DNA from: Atopobium sp.
Lineage (GTDB): Bacteria; Actinomycetota; Coriobacteriia; Coriobacteriales; Atopobiaceae
NCBI GenBank assembly: GCA_015258785.1
Contig: JABZHP010000034.1
Location: forward strand, 1 to 12,536
Length of the DNA: 12,536 bases
Direction: 5' to 3'
The notes under the pieces are model-generated. The model saw nothing but the letters and a program-made list of their open reading frames with translations. It was not told where the DNA came from and did not search any database. The first letter of the stretch is position 1. Every line of letters begins with the position of its first letter. Below are positions 1-5,699 of this stretch, piece by piece. The position numbers were made by a program, and so were the translations under genes.

Positions 1-1
1 A

Positions 2-268
2 TATTCAGATGATGTGTGGTTCTATTCAATGCCATCACTCATTTGCGAGGGAGAAAAAATTGGTGGGATTTATACACCTCCACAAGAACCTGAAAAATCA
101 GTCCTTTATTGTGACTGGCATGTCACCTGGAATAATGGAATCGGCCACATTACTACAAATCAAGAAGTTGAAAAAATAATCAATCAAGAACATGGGGACG
201 ATCCCTTGTTCATCATCTCAATGGGCAAGGGACAGTTCCAACTAACTCACTATCTTCATGAGGGCTAA
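2..268 (+). CDS. Partial hypothetical protein (C-terminal end only)
   Basis: The reading frame is open from the left edge of the window to a TAA at 266-268, so at least 88 C-terminal residues are visible and the true start lies outside. A GTG at 14 could only be an internal codon or an unconvincing start, since no Shine-Dalgarno sequence precedes it. The visible part is soluble, has no transmembrane segment, and contains several aromatic residues (motifs such as VLYCDWHVTWNN and ISMGKGQFQLTHY). I do not recognise a family. It is convergent with the transketolase C-terminal gene and belongs to a different transcription unit. It could be a cargo or immunity-type protein, but nothing here establishes that. 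Confidence 0.55.
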   Translation, partial: YSDDVWFYSMPSLICEGEKIGGIYTPPQEPEKSVLYCDWHVTWNNGIGHITTNQEVEKIINQEHGDDPLFIISMGKGQFQLTHYLHEG

Positions 269-333
269 TTAAATAAAGACTTTCAATATGAAAATTGTCG
301 AGCTCTCAAAAGTTATTCGGCCGTTCTTGGAAT

Positions 334-391
334 GTTAAATCATCAAGCGAGTATACAGAAAGACTTCCCGGATTTGATCAGTTGATTTAAC
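334..391. repeat. Long-armed inverted repeat in the convergent intergenic region
   Basis: GTTAAATCA (334-342) and TGATTTAAC (383-391) are perfect 9-bp inverted arms separated by 40 nt; the right arm covers the TAA stop of the transketolase C-terminal gene. A second 4-bp pairing (TCAA with TTGA) could extend the stem with a bulge. There is no U-tract, so this is not a standard Rho-independent terminator. It may be a 3'-end RNA structure or chance in AT-rich DNA. The rest of 269-386 shows nothing I can identify. Confidence 0.3.
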
Positions 392-1469
392 AGTTAGCGA
401 GAAGGACCTCTTGTAGACTCTCAACCGATAGTCCAGCGCGCGCAAGAATATTGTGGTGAACGTCTGCTTCAAGGTATGCATCTGGCATGCCTAAACGTAG
501 TACCTGCGGGCATGCACCTGAAGCGCTAAGCTGCTCGACAACTACACTGCCGAACCCACCTAAAACACTGTGCTCCTCGACAGTAATAATCACGTCAGAG
601 TTCTGACAGATTTCCGTCAGAAAAGCGCCAAGCGGCTTGATGATCGACACGCTGTAGACCTCGATGTTTGTCTGCGTGGCAGCGGCTTGCTCAGCAGCCA
701 CCTGATCTGCTGCTCGCTGAGCAGCCTCAACGACTCGGCTGGTTATCGCGCCTGTTGCAAGAACGGTCACGTGTTTCGGTTGAGAGGTAGCTGCTGCTTC
801 CGTGACCGCCGCGCCGCCTGCGCTTGCCGTGTCCGCCGCGCAAGCTGACTCAAAGAGTTTCTCAACACCAGAGGCATCAAAAACGTAACCATTTGGATGC
901 AGGTTAACGCTATCACACGAGGTCATGCGCACGTAAGCTGGTCGTGGATGCTTTGCAAGCTCCATGAGCGTTGCGGCAAGCTGGGCGTTATCAACCGGAT
1001 TGAACACGGAAAGTCCCGGGATGGTCCTGGTTACCGCAATGTCCTCCACCGCCATGTGAGAAGGTCCTGTAGCTGCGGATTCGCAGCCAGCAGCAACACC
1101 CACAAGCACCACGGGCGACTTCATCATGCCAAGGTTGACTCGAATCTGATCCAGCGTTCGAGAGGTCACAAACGTGGCATAGCACGGCGCAAAAACGTGG
1201 AAACCCTCATTTGCGCAGGCAGATGCCACCTCAACGAGATTTTGCTCTGCAATTCCGCACTGGATGTAGCCGTCTGGCCTAAGCTCTCGGAAGCGGTCCA
1301 AGTTCAGACGACGACCATAGTCGGCAACAGCAACAGTTAGCAGCTCGTCATCCTCGGCAAGCTTACCCATAACCCAACCGAACACTTCTTTTGTGTTCAT
1401 ACCCGCAAGCAACTGCGACTCTTCAGCAGAAATTTGCGCTGGCTGCAAAGATGTATCTAGCATGAGCAT
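387..1469 (-). CDS. Transketolase, C-terminal subunit (split transketolase)
   Basis: This is the C-terminal half of a split transketolase, which transfers two-carbon units between sugar phosphates with thiamine diphosphate. It needs the N-terminal half encoded by the upstream gene, since the TPP site forms at the interface of the two halves. Residues 25-185 form the pyrimidine-binding domain: GIAEQN at 72-77 supplies the glutamate (E75) that activates the TPP aminopyrimidine, and GPSHMAVED at 135-143 is the usual family motif. Residues 232-355 form the transketolase C-terminal domain. Two Ala-rich stretches (about 205-231 and 250-267) separate or interrupt the domains and are unusual for the family. 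The first ATG (1469) lies only one base from the Shine-Dalgarno sequence, so the third codon, ATG at 1463, is the better start. Either start overlaps the upstream stop, giving translational coupling. The substrate pair is not determined; DXP-synthase-like or transaldolase-like roles are not suggested. Confidence 0.93.
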   Translation of the reverse strand: MLMLDTSLQPAQISAEESQLLAGMNTKEVFGWVMGKLAEDDELLTVAVADYGRRLNLDRFRELRPDGYIQCGIAEQNLVEVASACANEGFHVFAPCYATFVTSRTLDQIRVNLGMMKSPVVLVGVAAGCESAATGPSHMAVEDIAVTRTIPGLSVFNPVDNAQLAATLMELAKHPRPAYVRMTSCDSVNLHPNGYVFDASGVEKLFESACAADTASAGGAAVTEAAATSQPKHVTVLATGAITSRVVEAAQRAADQVAAEQAAATQTNIEVYSVSIIKPLGAFLTEICQNSDVIITVEEHSVLGGFGSVVVEQLSASGACPQVLRLGMPDAYLEADVHHNILARAGLSVESLQEVLLANC

Positions 1470-3196
1470 GCCTCCTCTGCATCCTTCAGATCAAGTAATG
1501 CCTGTTCATAGAGGTCGTCCGTCACACATGCGTCATGGAACGAGACGTTATTCTCGGCAAATGAAAGTCCCTTGCCCTTGATGGTGTGCGCAATAATCGC
1601 GCGAGGCCTGGAAGATTGCTGCTTTAATGCGTCGTACAGTGCAAGCACATCATGGCCGTCTACCTCGACGGATTCAAAGCCAAACGCATCAAATTTTCTT
1701 GCAATTGACCCGGTGTCCAAAATTGACGCGCAAGGGCCGTCCAGCTGCATGCGGTTCTGGTCAACAATGACCGTCACGTTGGAGAGCTGGTTGTGACCGA
1801 TAAACGCGGCGCTCTCCCAAATGGAGCCCTCGTCGCACTCGCCGTCGCCTACAATACAAAAAACGCGAGAAGGAAGATCTTTTCTGCGAAGGCTTAACCC
1901 CAGGCCAGCGGCGTAGCCCAAACCCATGCCAAGGCTGCCACCAGAGATTTCAAAGCCACGCTGAGGATCTCGCAGTGGATGCTTAAAGAGGACGGCATCA
2001 GGCCCGAAAACTCCACGGTCGATGTCTTCTTGAGAGATCATTCCTGCACGTAGAAGAGCTGGGAACAGCGCCAGCGATGTATGGGCCTTGGAGAGAATCA
2101 AGCGGTCCCTGAGCTCCCACTCGCAATCCCTGTGGCCCACCTGCATAACCTTGCTCAAAAGCACAGAAACTATATCTGCCACAGAACACGCGCCGCCAAT
2201 ATGGAATGGCGTTGAGCTGTAGCGATGCGCCAACTCAATGATGCCTCGACGCACTGCCAGCGCCTCGTGGCACAAATCAAGCTCAAGCTGTTTGCGCTGA
2301 TCAGGGTCTATTTCTGCAGAGGTCAGCGATGTACCCACGTGCTCTGACTGGCGGACCGAGGAGATGTCGAGAGGCCCCATAGAACCATCTACCTGCTCGG
2401 ATACACCAACAACACTCTGATGTGGGGCAAGCCAAGTCTGACTCCACTCAATGCAATTGCCGTCGGACAGCTCAATTACCTGCTCAAGTACAAGCAAGGC
2501 CTCGTTTGGGGAACACTGCAGGTAGTCGGCATGGTCTTTGCCTGCAATTTGCGACTGATAGCGCATGCGAGAGCGCGTAATCTCTTTTTGAGAAGTTCTT
2601 TCAACTGCGTCAAAGAGTGACTCATTCTCAAAGTCTGCCTCCTCAAGCTGTGGACAAACAAGCAGGTTAGACCATGATTCCTGACACACCACAGGCCTAT
2701 CCGAGACGCTCCTGACGCGACGCAAAAAGAGTACGTCAGAGCCAATGGGAATCTCCAGATGCTCGGCAACGGCTTGATCTGCAGGAACTACCTGCTTAAA
2801 TAGGACTTCGGTTCGATACTCAAAGCCACCATCTCTGAGCGCGGCTGCAAATGAAAGTACGGTATTTCCCGCCGCATGACGAACGGTGTTAGAGATAACC
2901 TGTGTTGCTCGGCCCTTTTGAGTGAGCAGTAAACCCTCTTTGACCAGGGATTGAATGGCTTTTCTGATGGTTCCTCGGCTGACACCATACTGTGCCATAA
3001 ATTCGGCCTCAGACGGAATGTACGTTCCCGCCTTCCAATCTTCTGACAGAATTTTGACGCGCATCAAATCAGACAGCTGAACATGAAGAGGCGTAGCAGA
3101 CGACGTATTGAGTCCTCCCCTGACCTGCGGGGATAATGACTCTGCCGCTTCGTCCTCAGAAACTAAAACCGGAAAAACTCCTGTCTCAAATGACAT
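1457..3196 (-). CDS. GntR/UTRA transcription regulator fused to transketolase N-terminal half
   Basis: One continuous 579-residue ORF contains two complete modules. Residues 36-100 are a GntR winged-helix domain, with PLHVQL at 36-41, PSEAEFMAQYGVSRGTIRKA at 61-80 and EGLL at 87-90. Residues about 112-262 are a UTRA effector domain of the HutC subfamily, including the typical late motif IEWSQTW. After a hydrophilic linker (about 265-300), residues 303-575 are the TPP-binding half of transketolase. They show HIGG at 332-335, SKAH at 369-372 (usually SKGH), GGSLGMGLG at 419-427, the TPP/Mg motif GDG at 450-452 with N481, and KGKG at 540-543. The start is supported by GGAGG (3201-3205) four bases before the ATG. 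The gene precedes and overlaps the C-terminal half, so both would be co-expressed. UTRA domains commonly bind small metabolites such as sugar phosphates. I infer an enzyme subunit that also binds DNA and may control its own operon. I do not recall this domain combination as a standard architecture. Confidence 0.92.
   Translation of the reverse strand: MSFETGVFPVLVSEDEAAESLSPQVRGGLNTSSATPLHVQLSDLMRVKILSEDWKAGTYIPSEAEFMAQYGVSRGTIRKAIQSLVKEGLLLTQKGRATQVISNTVRHAAGNTVLSFAAALRDGGFEYRTEVLFKQVVPADQAVAEHLEIPIGSDVLFLRRVRSVSDRPVVCQESWSNLLVCPQLEEADFENESLFDAVERTSQKEITRSRMRYQSQIAGKDHADYLQCSPNEALLVLEQVIELSDGNCIEWSQTWLAPHQSVVGVSEQVDGSMGPLDISSVRQSEHVGTSLTSAEIDPDQRKQLELDLCHEALAVRRGIIELAHRYSSTPFHIGGACSVADIVSVLLSKVMQVGHRDCEWELRDRLILSKAHTSLALFPALLRAGMISQEDIDRGVFGPDAVLFKHPLRDPQRGFEISGGSLGMGLGYAAGLGLSLRRKDLPSRVFCIVGDGECDEGSIWESAAFIGHNQLSNVTVIVDQNRMQLDGPCASILDTGSIARKFDAFGFESVEVDGHDVLALYDALKQQSSRPRAIIAHTIKGKGLSFAENNVSFHDACVTDDLYEQALLDLKDAEEACSC
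1471..1477 (-). promoter_or_regulatory. Shine-Dalgarno sequence that decides the transketolase C-half start
   Basis: GAGGAGG on the minus strand lies inside the 3' end of the fusion gene. It is one base from the ATG at 1469 but seven bases from the ATG at 1463. Normal spacing therefore favours 1463 as the start and predicts coupled translation with the upstream gene, whose TAG stop is at 1457-1459. Confidence 0.75.
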
Positions 3197-3240
3197 AGGT
3201 CCTCCGAAGTGAGTAAAAATTAGTCATACATACGTTAGGT

Positions 3241-3262
3241 ACAAGACAAGTAGTATACAAGT
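3241..3262. promoter_or_regulatory. Candidate operator: ACAAG repeats upstream of the fusion gene
   Basis: On the plus strand ACAAG occurs at 3241, 3246 and 3257, and the longer ACAAGT at 3246 and 3257 repeats at 11 bp, about one helical turn. A GTATAC palindrome lies between them at 3253-3258. The cluster is about 45-65 bp upstream of the fusion start, where a repressor would act. HutC-type regulators bind short sites with GT and AC half-sites, so autoregulation is reasonable. No convincing -35/-10 pair is visible in 3197-3326. Confidence 0.35.
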
Positions 3263-3326
3263 TTCTGAAAGAGAACAGAATAGGAGTTATCTGGCTAAAT
3301 TAAATTTCTATGAGAAGAGAATGCAC

Positions 3327-4232
3327 TCACTTTTTTGACCAAGTTGATGCAAATGCCATCAATCCGCAATCTGAAAACACGTCTATTAGCACTTCATTTC
3401 TGTTGTTGTATTCAATAATTAAACAGATAACGCTATTGATAAATTCCTGGACATCTTCTTCAGGAAGCAGAGATATCAAGATATCTAATGACTGTACATA
3501 AGAAGTTTTATTTCTTCTTCCAACCTCAGTACAGTAAAGGCGCTCATCATGGGCACATATATTTCTAATTTTCACCAATCTGTTGAGTTTTACTTGTAAA
3601 TCATTTCTAGATAAGAACTTGTGATTTGGCCTACGTCCAATCACATCAATAATTCTTGAACAAACTTTATTTTGCTCTTCAGGTTTCATCAAATCATACA
3701 AATGTTCAATGTTTCCAAATGTCATGGCATTAGCAATAACCCATAGTGGGACTTCATCATACTTTGCCTTATAGTGCTCAACAAATTCAAAATGACATTT
3801 TCCATATAGGATTTTGTTAACAACACTTTGAAATTTATTAAATGCATCATTGAACTTTGCTCTTCCGAGCAAGTAACTGTTGGGGTCTGTGAAATTGCTT
3901 TTCACCATATATGGATTAAGTTCTCGATGATTTTCACAAAAGGTATAACAACATATAGTTCTCACCATTACTTCAACTTTAGTCAAATAATGAAATGTTA
4001 TCCCACGCAATTTTCTATCGAACAAAAACAGCTGATAGATGTGATCAAATTGAGTCTCCTCTTTATATACATCACCAGTTTTACAATTATCTATGAACGG
4101 CTCTTTATAACCATTAATAAGCGAGTAATATCCCTCAGACAACAAGATGTTATACGTCTTTTCATCCGTTATAACGCCTCTTGAATTCAAAAGCTCTATT
4201 TGCTGATCGATAGAAAGAAAAGGCTTATTCAT
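3327..4232 (-). CDS. abiF: Abi_2/AbiF-family HEPN ribonuclease (abortive infection, RNA toxin-antitoxin toxin)
   Basis: This 301-residue protein has the typical length and layout of the Abi_2 (AbiD/AbiF) family. The N-terminus reads FLSIDQQIELLNSRGV, then GYYSLINGY at 34-42. A family block follows at about 66-91 (FLFDRKLRGITF, then VEVMVR). The C-terminal HEPN motif is RNICAH, R223-x4-H228, expected to be the RNA-cleaving site. The ATG is preceded by AAGGAG (4238-4243) at good spacing. Members of this family block phage growth, and AbiF has been described as a toxin neutralised by a non-coding RNA and as a likely ancestor of Cas13. A candidate RNA lies immediately upstream. The gene is clearly more AT-rich than its neighbours and sits on the 3' side of a tRNA gene, suggesting horizontal acquisition. 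The AbiF rather than AbiD label rests partly on the upstream RNA. Family membership is secure; activity is inferred. Confidence 0.88.
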   Translation of the reverse strand: MNKPFLSIDQQIELLNSRGVITDEKTYNILLSEGYYSLINGYKEPFIDNCKTGDVYKEETQFDHIYQLFLFDRKLRGITFHYLTKVEVMVRTICCYTFCENHRELNPYMVKSNFTDPNSYLLGRAKFNDAFNKFQSVVNKILYGKCHFEFVEHYKAKYDEVPLWVIANAMTFGNIEHLYDLMKPEEQNKVCSRIIDVIGRRPNHKFLSRNDLQVKLNRLVKIRNICAHDERLYCTEVGRRNKTSYVQSLDILISLLPEEDVQEFINSVICLIIEYNNRNEVLIDVFSDCGLMAFASTWSKK

Positions 4233-4246
4233 AGCTTCTCCTTATG

Positions 4247-4278
4247 AAAAAAGCGGCTACACGATGGCAGCCGCTTTT
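4247..4278 (-). terminator. Rho-independent terminator between the candidate RNA and abiF
   Basis: On the minus strand AAAAGCGGCT (4278-4269) pairs perfectly over 10 bp with AGCCGCTTTT (4258-4249), around a 10-nt loop. The run continues to six Us ending at 4247. The abiF Shine-Dalgarno sequence begins four bases later. The terminator therefore ends a short upstream transcript, and only read-through would make abiF mRNA. This is the arrangement seen in RNA-antitoxin (type III-like) toxin-antitoxin operons. Confidence 0.85.
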
Positions 4279-4318
4279 CGGTCTCGGTTCCGTAGAATGT
4301 CAGCGAGACGTATCACTG
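4247..4318 (-). ncRNA. Candidate AbiF-associated small RNA (antitoxin RNA)
   Basis: From the predicted promoter, transcription would start near 4317-4318 and end at the U-tract, giving an RNA of about 70 nt. It has two hairpins. The first pairs GUCUCG (4309-4304) with CGAGAC (4286-4281) around a 17-nt loop. The second is the terminator stem. The terminator-loop sequence CGUGU (4263-4259) could also pair with AUACG (4313-4309) at the 5' side, suggesting a pseudoknot. No ORF fits in it. A conserved structured RNA upstream of abiF genes is known, and AbiF is reported to use an RNA antitoxin. I cannot run a covariance search, so identity with that RNA is inferred from position, size and structure. 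Confidence 0.62.
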
Positions 4319-4324
4319 CCAATA

Positions 4325-4352
4325 ATCTTAACATTGCACAAACCTCTGTAAA
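4325..4352 (-). promoter_or_regulatory. Predicted sigma70-type promoter of the candidate RNA and abiF
   Basis: The minus strand carries TTTACA (4352-4347) as -35, a 16-bp spacer, and TAAGAT (4330-4325) as -10, preceded by TG at 4333-4332 (extended -10). The start point would be about 4317, just before the first hairpin. The same promoter could supply abiF by terminator read-through. Confidence 0.55.
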
Positions 4353-4538
4353 GCGAAATATCAAAACTCAACAACACATTCTTTGTCCTATTGTTGTCCC
4401 ATTTTTGTCTCCTGAGCAGAACGTCGAGTTAAGTTTTACCAGGTCAAGAGCTATACACTCTTCACGCTTAATAATTCCTAATACTTAAATATTTTCTGAA
4501 AACACGCAGCTAAAACGCTATTTATTCTGCAATAAAAG
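4353..4538. other. AT-rich intergenic stretch between the AbiF RNA promoter and tRNA-Leu
   Basis: This is part of the gene-free interval 4233-4538. Apart from the small RNA, its promoter and terminator, I see no credible ORF. A weak 5-bp hairpin (TTATT/AATAA, about 4522-4535) just beyond the tRNA 3' end could contribute to 3' processing or termination but lacks a GC-rich stem. I found no copy of the tRNA 3' end that would mark an attachment site. Confidence 0.4.
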
Positions 4539-4623
4539 TGGTAGGGGCGGCGGGACTCGAACCCGCAAGACCGAAGTCGAGGGATTTTAAGTCCCCTGCG
4601 TCTGCCAATTCCGCCACGCCCCC
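4539..4623 (-). tRNA. tRNA-Leu (anticodon UAA)
   Basis: The 85-nt minus-strand sequence folds as a class II tRNA. The acceptor stem GGGGGCG pairs with CGCCCCU (one terminal G-U). The anticodon stem GGGGA/UCCCU encloses the loop CUUAAAA, so the anticodon is UAA, reading UUA and probably UUG. A variable arm GAC-UUCG-GUC and a T arm GCGGG/CCCGC with the loop UUCGAGU follow. The CCA end is encoded (TGG at 4539-4541 on the plus strand). The long variable arm and the UGGCGGAAUUGGCAGACGC start are typical of leucine tRNAs. It lies 23 bp downstream of the Ppx/GppA gene and may be processed from that transcript or made from its own promoter. Confidence 0.97.
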
Positions 4624-4637
4624 GGATATGTCTAGCT

Positions 4638-4643
4638 ATTATG
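4638..4643 (-). promoter_or_regulatory. Possible extended -10 of a tRNA-Leu promoter
   Basis: TGGCATAAT on the minus strand (TG plus one base plus CATAAT, five of six matches to TATAAT) would place the start near 4631, about eight bases before the mature tRNA. No good -35 is visible 16-18 bp upstream. It ends four bases past the stop of the Ppx/GppA gene. Confidence 0.4.
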
Positions 4644-4646
4644 CCA

Positions 4647-5699
4647 CTACTTTTTATCCAGCGGGCGCAAAATTGGCTGCCAAATCACAGGCGACTGCTT
4701 TCCTTGGTGAACGGCAGCTGCAGTTATCACCAGGCCAAAGAGCAGGTCACTCTCACTTACTACCAGGTGTTTAAAGCCCGAATTCTTCATCAATTCTGCA
4801 AGCAAAATAGTGCCCGCAAGCATGACGGGCGCGCGCTTAGCCTGAAGTCCCGTTATGTCTTCTCGCTCCTTCAGCGTTTTACTGGCGAGAAGCCCTTCTA
4901 TCTGCGACACCTCATCAATCGAGATGTGGTTGAGGTGCACTTTTGACGGGTCGTACGGGTCAAGTCGATCCCTGATAGCAATGAGGCTGGTTGCGGTTCC
5001 GCCAACACCAACCAAAAGCTCTGGCGCTGCGCACTGCTGTTGAGCTCGGCCGATAGCCTCAGACATCATCTGAGCTGCCATTTGGTGAGCTCCATCGATG
5101 TCCTTAGCTGAAGGGTGATCTGCCGACAGGTTAAAACGCTCGGTCAGGCGCCTGCAACCAAGATCAACGGACTCGACAAAGTTGATGTCGAGTTGCTGTC
5201 CACCAGGCTGCTGCCCTGCGCGCTGATCCGCACTCTGGTCTGCGCTCTGAGCTACGACTTGTCCCACCAACGTGCCAACGACCAGCTCAGTTGAGCCGCC
5301 GCCGCTGTCGGCAACAAAAATGCGATGATTCTCAAAATCATGAGAGACGCCCAAAAATGTGAGTGCACCTTCAATCTCACCTGGAATAATCATGGGTTCA
5401 AGTCCCAATGAGGCCAGGCCCATTCCCAGGTCAGGAGCATTTTCTGCATCGCGAGCAGCGCTTGTGAGCGTGCATACAACAGCCTCGGCACCCTCTTTTC
5501 TCACATGATCAACATAGGAAGAGACACAGCCAACGCAACGATGAATTGCCTCGGGAAGCAGGCGCTTTGTCGTATCTACACCCTCGCCTAAGTTGACAAT
5601 CTCGGTATATTTGGCCATGCGAATGACGCGGCCGTCCTCGACCTGCGCAAGCGCAAGTCGAGCGGTCACGGTTCCGATATCAATTGCAGCTAGAAGCAT
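4647..5699 (-). CDS. Ppx/GppA family phosphatase (exopolyphosphatase or guanosine pentaphosphatase)
   Basis: This family, built on the ASKHA sugar-kinase/actin fold, removes terminal phosphate from polyphosphate or from pppGpp. Visible motifs are AIDIGTVTARL (5-15, phosphate-binding loop 1), TSAARDAEN (79-87), PGEIEGALTFLG (106-117, including the catalytic-glutamate region), DSGGGSTEL (131-139, phosphate-binding loop 2), VGVGGTATSLIAI (230-242) and a C-terminal VSESDLLFG (314-322). At 350 residues it matches the short, two-domain form lacking the C-terminal extension of E. coli Ppx. A Gln/Ala/Asp repeat insert (about 151-168) follows the second loop. The ATG overlaps the TAA of the FtsB-like gene by one base (TAATG), implying coupled translation. 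Ppx-type and GppA-type activity cannot be separated from the sequence. Confidence 0.9.
   Translation of the reverse strand: MLLAAIDIGTVTARLALAQVEDGRVIRMAKYTEIVNLGEGVDTTKRLLPEAIHRCVGCVSSYVDHVRKEGAEAVVCTLTSAARDAENAPDLGMGLASLGLEPMIIPGEIEGALTFLGVSHDFENHRIFVADSGGGSTELVVGTLVGQVVAQSADQSADQRAGQQPGGQQLDINFVESVDLGCRRLTERFNLSADHPSAKDIDGAHQMAAQMMSEAIGRAQQQCAAPELLVGVGGTATSLIAIRDRLDPYDPSKVHLNHISIDEVSQIEGLLASKTLKEREDITGLQAKRAPVMLAGTILLAELMKNSGFKHLVVSESDLLFGLVITAAAVHQGKQSPVIWQPILRPLDKK
5202..5249 (-). repeat. 12-bp tandem repeat inside the Ppx/GppA gene
   Basis: Four imperfect 12-bp units encode QSAD-QSAD-QRAG-QQPG (residues 151-166). The first two units give the same peptide but differ at synonymous positions, so this is an older expansion. 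The insert falls in a position where the family normally has a short surface loop. Confidence 0.6.

Noticed and set aside
2290..2400. Frameshift artefact joining a GntR regulator to transketolase
   Set aside because: The frame runs without interruption through a linker of about 35 residues, both domains are complete, and no separate ATG with a Shine-Dalgarno sequence is evident for the transketolase part. Read-level confirmation is still listed as a check.
3828..4184. 118-codon plus-strand ORF opposite abiF
   Set aside because: Long by chance in AT-rich DNA, no ribosome-binding site, fully overlapped by the Abi_2-family coding frame.
4247..4352. CRISPR-like repeat unit associated with the HEPN protein
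   Set aside because: Only a single pair of unrelated hairpins is present; there is no repeat-spacer array anywhere in the window, and the protein is an AbiF-type single-HEPN protein, not Cas13.
3197..4538. Integrated element with attachment sites around abiF
   Set aside because: I looked for a second copy of the tRNA-Leu 3' end near the far side of the islet and for an integrase gene and found neither, so a mobile element is not called.
4538..4774. Plus-strand ORF whose product begins MVGAAGLEPARPKSRDFKS
   Set aside because: Its first part is the reverse complement of the tRNA-Leu gene; this GLEPARP-type peptide is a familiar spurious annotation opposite leucine tRNAs. The rest overlaps the Ppx/GppA gene in antisense.
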